A DNA stretch of 34,773 bases, taken from a bacterium. GTDB taxonomy: Bacteria > UBP14 > UBA6098 > B30-G16. The stretch lies in contig JAGGRZ010000168.1 in assembly GCA_021159335.1 (NCBI GenBank), positions 1 to 34,773 on the forward strand, read 5' to 3'. Under the pieces are notes generated by a model. That model was not told the DNA's origin. It did no database searches and saw only the letters and a list, made by a program, of their open reading frames with translations. Below are positions 34,122-34,773 of this stretch, in pieces (position 1 is the first letter of the stretch; each line of letters begins with the position of its first letter). The position numbers and the translations under genes are program-made.

Positions 34122-34431
34122 CGCTTTCCTCCAGAAGGCTTTTGTCTATTTTCCAGTTTTCTATTACAGCCACTATAAACGACCTTACTGGCGCCGTGGG
34201 GTCCCCCAAAACCATCCTCGTCGCGTCGCCCTCCTGCGAAACGAGAACCACATCTCCCTCGCCGGCGTCAACAAAGTCTATCGCAATGTATGTGTCGCCG
34301 TACTCCTCTCTGGTTACAGGGTCGATAGCCCTGACGAGAAGAAGTTTTTGCCCAGTGTATGCCTTATGCTTAACAGTAGATACAACGGGTTTTTTTACCA
34401 CTCCTATGAACACAACAAAATATCGCAGCAA
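34108..34431 (-). CDS. EutN/CcmL-type microcompartment vertex (pentamer) protein
   Basis: The 107-residue protein belongs to the BMC-P family (EutN/CcmL/PduN), whose pentamers cap the vertices of microcompartment shells. Visible family features are GVVKKPVVSTVKH, GQKLLLVRAID, YIAIDFVDAGEGDVVLVSQEG, and the closing APVRSFIVAVIENWKID. The start is uncertain. The TTG at 34431 has AGGA six bases upstream, but the GTG at 34413 gives an N-terminus closer to family members. It overlaps the HD-domain gene by 14 bases and heads the operon with deoC. No BMC-H hexamer gene lies in the window. Confidence 0.88.
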   Translation of the reverse strand: MLRYFVVFIGVVKKPVVSTVKHKAYTGQKLLLVRAIDPVTREEYGDTYIAIDFVDAGEGDVVLVSQEGDATRMVLGDPTAPVRSFIVAVIENWKIDKSLLEESDDYS

Positions 34432-34548
34432 AAGTTTTCCTGGTCAAGAGATTAATGGGTGAAAAGTGGAGTTGTGGGTGTGTTATAGAACTTAAACTTG
34501 AATTGCGTTTACTCGAGGATGGATTTTTGCGCTTCCCTCACTTTCCTA

Positions 34549-34577
34549 TTGCCACACCCCCAATTTTCCAATAATAT
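34549..34577 (+). promoter_or_regulatory. Promoter of the secreted-protein gene at the right edge
   Basis: TTGCCA (34549-34554), a 17-base spacer and TAATAT (34572-34577) precede GGAGGG (34601-34606) and the ATG at 34614. The rest of the 182-base gap back to the EutN-type gene shows no clear promoter for that operon. Confidence 0.55.
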
Positions 34578-34613
34578 AAAATAAGCGCTCAAAAATTTTC
34601 GGAGGGTTCATTT

Positions 34614-34773
34614 ATGCCCCGAAAGCTAATTATTTCGACATTAATCTTACTCGTCCTTTCCCTCGCTTTCCCTCAGGGCTACAACATGCAGGTAGTAGGC
34701 AGCTGGCGTTGCCCTACGGATGATTTGCGCGACCCCTGGGTAGGCGGGATAGAGGTTCTGGGGGACTATGTTA
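34614..34773 (+). CDS. Secreted protein, 5' part only (window ends)
   Basis: The first 53 codons encode a signal peptide (MPRKLIISTLILLVLSLAFPQ, cleavage near residue 20) and then YNMQVVGSWRC...GGIEVLGDYV. The pattern of a VxGSW strand followed by VxVxGDYV resembles the start of LVIVD-type beta-propeller repeat proteins, but too little is present to be sure. GGAGGG seven bases upstream supports the start. The gene runs off the end of the window and is divergent from the EutN-type operon. Confidence 0.7.
   Translation, partial: MPRKLIISTLILLVLSLAFPQGYNMQVVGSWRCPTDDLRDPWVGGIEVLGDYV

Overview
The window looks like chromosome of an uncultured Gram-negative bacterium. I would place it near the FCB / WOR-3 / Cloacimonadota-like candidate phyla, but this is inference from gene content and not a phylogeny. 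The supporting content is an LptD-type outer-membrane protein, a TonB-dependent receptor with an N-terminal carboxypeptidase-like domain, a gingipain-type (C25) protease with a C-terminal FlgD/sorting-type domain, a second small protein with the same kind of tail, secreted FG-GAP and beta-propeller proteins, and a 30-residue AURKAIP1/COX24-type ribosomal mini-protein. Coding density is high, no gap exceeds 300 bases, and I saw no tRNA, rRNA, CRISPR array, transposase or phage gene.

Layout. 1-212: GC-rich direct repeats and a possible promoter. 216-2881 (+): stand-alone receiver protein, GT39-type membrane glycosyltransferase, NadC, followed by a 3' remnant of a secreted-protein sorting domain. 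3066-7121 (-): TonB-dependent receptor and AspS. 7251-11058 (+): LptD, then HU with a clear promoter and terminator. 11062-16576 (-): TPR protein, then a small sorting-domain protein tightly linked to the C25 protease. 16760-23331 (-): rpsG, fusA, a PduS/RnfC-like flavin/Fe-S protein and a large FG-GAP protein, all in one direction. 23529-27351 (+): COX24-type mini-protein, metallophosphoesterase, membrane protein, NtrC-type regulator, secreted propeller protein. 27360-30962 (-): lepA and pilB. 31035-34431 (-): a tight four-gene cluster of a EutN/CcmL microcompartment vertex protein, an HD-domain protein, deoxyribose-phosphate aldolase with an unusual N-terminal extension, and a TatD-KsgA fusion. 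34614-end (+): start of a secreted protein.

The most interesting reading is that the right edge carries part of a bacterial microcompartment (BMC) system. A pentameric shell protein is co-transcribed with a DeoC whose N-terminus resembles an encapsulation peptide followed by a four-cysteine cluster. A PduS-like protein, the family that handles electrons or cobalamin in other BMCs, lies about 12 kb away. This fits a sugar-phosphate (SPU-like) compartment cleaving deoxyribose-5-phosphate to glyceraldehyde-3-phosphate and acetaldehyde, but no BMC-H shell gene or aldehyde dehydrogenase is inside the window. The second notable item is the single-chain TatD nuclease / KsgA rRNA methyltransferase fusion directly downstream.
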